Positions 5,492 through 6,798 of a DNA stretch of 6,798 nt are shown here, piece after piece (within the stretch, counting starts at the first letter, position 1; each line of letters starts with the position of its first letter). Location of the stretch: assembly GCA_026400425.1 (NCBI GenBank), contig JAPLPC010000303.1, positions 1,071-7,868 of the forward strand, written 5' to 3'. The position numbers and the translations under genes are program-made. The DNA is from Hyphomicrobiales bacterium (lineage in GTDB: Bacteria; Pseudomonadota; Alphaproteobacteria; Rhizobiales; Xanthobacteraceae). The notes under the pieces were generated by a model. That model saw only the letters and a program-made list of their open reading frames with translations. It did not search any database and was not told the origin of the DNA.

Positions 5492-6541
5492 ATGACCATG
5501 CGCCCGCAAGACATTTTGATTCCCGAACCCGCCGGCCTGCGCTGCAAACCGGGTGGTTTTCACATTGATCCGGTGCGGCCGGTTGATCGTGCGGTGATCA
5601 CCCATGGCCATTCCGACCACGCACGCCCCGGGCACGGCGCCGTGCTGGCGACTCGAGAGACGCTGGACATGATGCGGCTGCGCTATGGCGAGAATTTTGC
5701 CGGCAGCACGCAGGAAATCTCCTACGGCGAAACGCTGAAGCTCGGCGATGTCACCATCGCGTGTCATCCGGCCGGGCATGTGCTCGGCTCTGCGCAGATC
5801 GCCGTGACCTGCAAGGGCACCTGCATCGTCGCATCCGGCGATTACAAGGATGCGCATGATCCGACTTGCACGCCGTTCGAGGTGGTGCCGTGCGACGTCT
5901 TTATCACCGAAGCGACGTTCGGCCTGCCGGTATTTCGCCATGGCGACGCGGCGGACGAAGTACGCAAGCTGCTGGCGTCGGTCGCACTGTTTCCTGATCG
6001 CGCGCATCTGGTCGGCGCGTATTCGCTCGGCAAGGCGCAGCGGGTGATCAAACTGATCCGTGAAGCTGGCTATGACGCGCCGATCTATCTGCATGGCGCG
6101 ATGGAGAAGATCTCGTATTATTATCAGCAGCGCGGCATCGATCTCGGCGAGCTGCGTCCCGTAAAGGGCGTCAAGAAGGCCGAGTTGGCCGGCACCATCA
6201 CGCTGGCGCCGCCGTCGGCGACATCGGATCTGTGGACGCGACGTTTTCCCGATCCAGTGACGGCCTTCGCATCGGGCTGGATGAGGGTGCGCGCACGCGC
6301 AAGGCAGCGCGGCATTGAATTACCCTTGATCGTCTCCGATCATGCGGATTGGGATGGGTTGTGCGCCACTATCGGCGCGACCGGTGCCGGCGAAATCTGG
6401 GTCACTCATGGCCAGGAGGATGCGCTGGTGCATTGGTGCCAGAGCAAAGGCTTGATCGCGCGGCCGTTGGCGCTGGTCGGTTATGGCGATGAGGAAGAAG
6501 AGGAAGAAGCGCTTCCGTCCGGCGAGAGTGCCGACGCATGA
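5492..6541 (+). CDS. DNA ligase-associated exonuclease (metallo-beta-lactamase / beta-CASP fold)
   Basis: This 349-residue predicted metal-dependent DNA exonuclease is of the ligase-associated family (TIGR04122-like; related to the Cft2/Ysh1-type MBL nucleases). The metal-binding motifs are present: HGHSDH at 38-43, H96 in PAGHVLGSAQ, D117 in SGDYKD, then TEATFG at 139-144. Beta-CASP features follow: AYSLGKAQR (177-185), SGWM (261-264), H284 in SDHADW and H306 in THGQED. It opens with the family-typical DILIPEPAGL and CKPGGFHIDP. ATG at 5498 is an equally good start, and neither has a ribosome site. The tail carries six consecutive glutamates (334-339). The stop overlaps the ligase start as ATGA, so the two are co-translated. 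Related clusters combine this nuclease with an ATP-dependent ligase, an Lhr-like helicase and a phosphoesterase in DNA repair. All motif positions appear intact. Confidence 0.93.
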   Translation: MTMRPQDILIPEPAGLRCKPGGFHIDPVRPVDRAVITHGHSDHARPGHGAVLATRETLDMMRLRYGENFAGSTQEISYGETLKLGDVTIACHPAGHVLGSAQIAVTCKGTCIVASGDYKDAHDPTCTPFEVVPCDVFITEATFGLPVFRHGDAADEVRKLLASVALFPDRAHLVGAYSLGKAQRVIKLIREAGYDAPIYLHGAMEKISYYYQQRGIDLGELRPVKGVKKAELAGTITLAPPSATSDLWTRRFPDPVTAFASGWMRVRARARQRGIELPLIVSDHADWDGLCATIGATGAGEIWVTHGQEDALVHWCQSKGLIARPLALVGYGDEEEEEEALPSGESADA

Positions 6542-6798
6542 ATCGCTTCGCCGAATTGCTCGATCGCCTCGCTTACGAGCCCGGCCGCAACAACAAGCTT
6601 CGCCTCCTGGTCGGGTATTTCCGCGAAGTGCCCGATCCCGATCGCGGCTATGCACTTGCGGCGCTGACCGGCGCGCTGTCGTTCAAGCATGCGAAGGCTG
6701 GGCTGATCCGCAATCTCATCGCATCGCGCACCGATCCCGTACTGTTCGAGTTGTCTTACGATTATGTCGGCGATCTCTCAGAGACGGTGGCGCTGATG
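6538..6798 (+). CDS. ATP-dependent DNA ligase, N-terminal part (cut by window edge)
   Basis: The first 87 codons are visible and the frame is open to the last base. The text matches the N-terminal DNA-binding domain of the bacterial ATP-dependent ligases found beside MBL exonucleases (PP_1105 / TIGR04120-like): FAELLDRLAYEPGRNNKLRL, then DPDRGYALAALTGALSF, then FELSYDYVGDLSETVAL. The nucleotidyltransferase motif KxDG lies beyond the window, so catalytic competence cannot be judged. The start ATG overlaps the exonuclease stop by four bases (ATGA), and GCGAGAG about nine bases upstream may serve as ribosome site. The enzyme would seal nicked DNA in the same repair route as the nuclease. It is distinct from the replicative NAD-dependent ligase and from the Ku-partnered LigD by family resemblance only. 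Confidence 0.9.
   Translation, partial: MNRFAELLDRLAYEPGRNNKLRLLVGYFREVPDPDRGYALAALTGALSFKHAKAGLIRNLIASRTDPVLFELSYDYVGDLSETVALM

Noticed and set aside
5426..6094. Upstream extension of the methyltransferase frame (223 more codons)
   Set aside because: It is antisense to the well-supported exonuclease gene, with arginine-rich, low-information sequence; the TPR/methyltransferase homology begins only after 5425.

Overview
This 6.8 kb window is high-GC bacterial chromosome, most likely from an alphaproteobacterium of the Bradyrhizobium / Rhodopseudomonas / Afipia / Nitrobacter group. The reasons are Omp25/31-type outer-membrane barrels with an N-terminal 'AAD..K.P..KAP' entry, GC-rich third codon positions, a GTGGGCA/TGCCCAC palindromic intergenic repeat, and an MBL exonuclease next to an ATP-dependent DNA ligase. 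No phage, IS element, CRISPR array, tRNA or rRNA is visible.

Layout, left to right. (1) 1-133 is non-coding and carries a palindromic repeat. (2) 134-1365, minus strand, is a periplasmic branched-chain-amino-acid-type ABC substrate-binding protein gene, frameshifted mid-gene by an imperfect 11-bp tandem duplication. (3) 1366-1707 is a divergent intergenic region with a cluster of TGGCA half-sites. (4) 1708-2912, plus strand, is the first of two tandem outer-membrane barrel genes. It has lost roughly 50-60 codons from its second barrel, which puts it out of frame. A clear intrinsic terminator follows. (5) 3081-4472, plus strand, is the intact paralog, probably starting at TTG. It holds two complete Omp25-like barrel domains in one polypeptide. 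(6) 4502-5425, minus strand, is a TPR + SAM-dependent methyltransferase, convergent with the porin-like gene. (7) 5492-6541, plus strand, is a DNA-ligase-associated metallo-beta-lactamase/beta-CASP exonuclease. It overlaps by ATGA the start of (8) an ATP-dependent DNA ligase (6538 onward), cut by the window edge.

Functionally there are three blocks. The left block is envelope and transport: a solute-binding protein and two surface barrels. Both disrupted genes lie here, and both keep long open frames beyond the lesion, so the lesions are either very recent or sequence errors. The right block is the start of a bacterial DNA-repair operon of the ligase-associated type, in which a nuclease, an ATP-dependent ligase and usually an Lhr-type helicase and a phosphoesterase travel together; only the first two are in view. 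The methyltransferase is divergent from that operon across a 66-bp gap; no functional link between them is shown.

I see no evidence for a wholly new system. The points most worth a second look are the double-barrel architecture, the deletion in its tandem copy, the 11-bp duplication and the intergenic palindromes.
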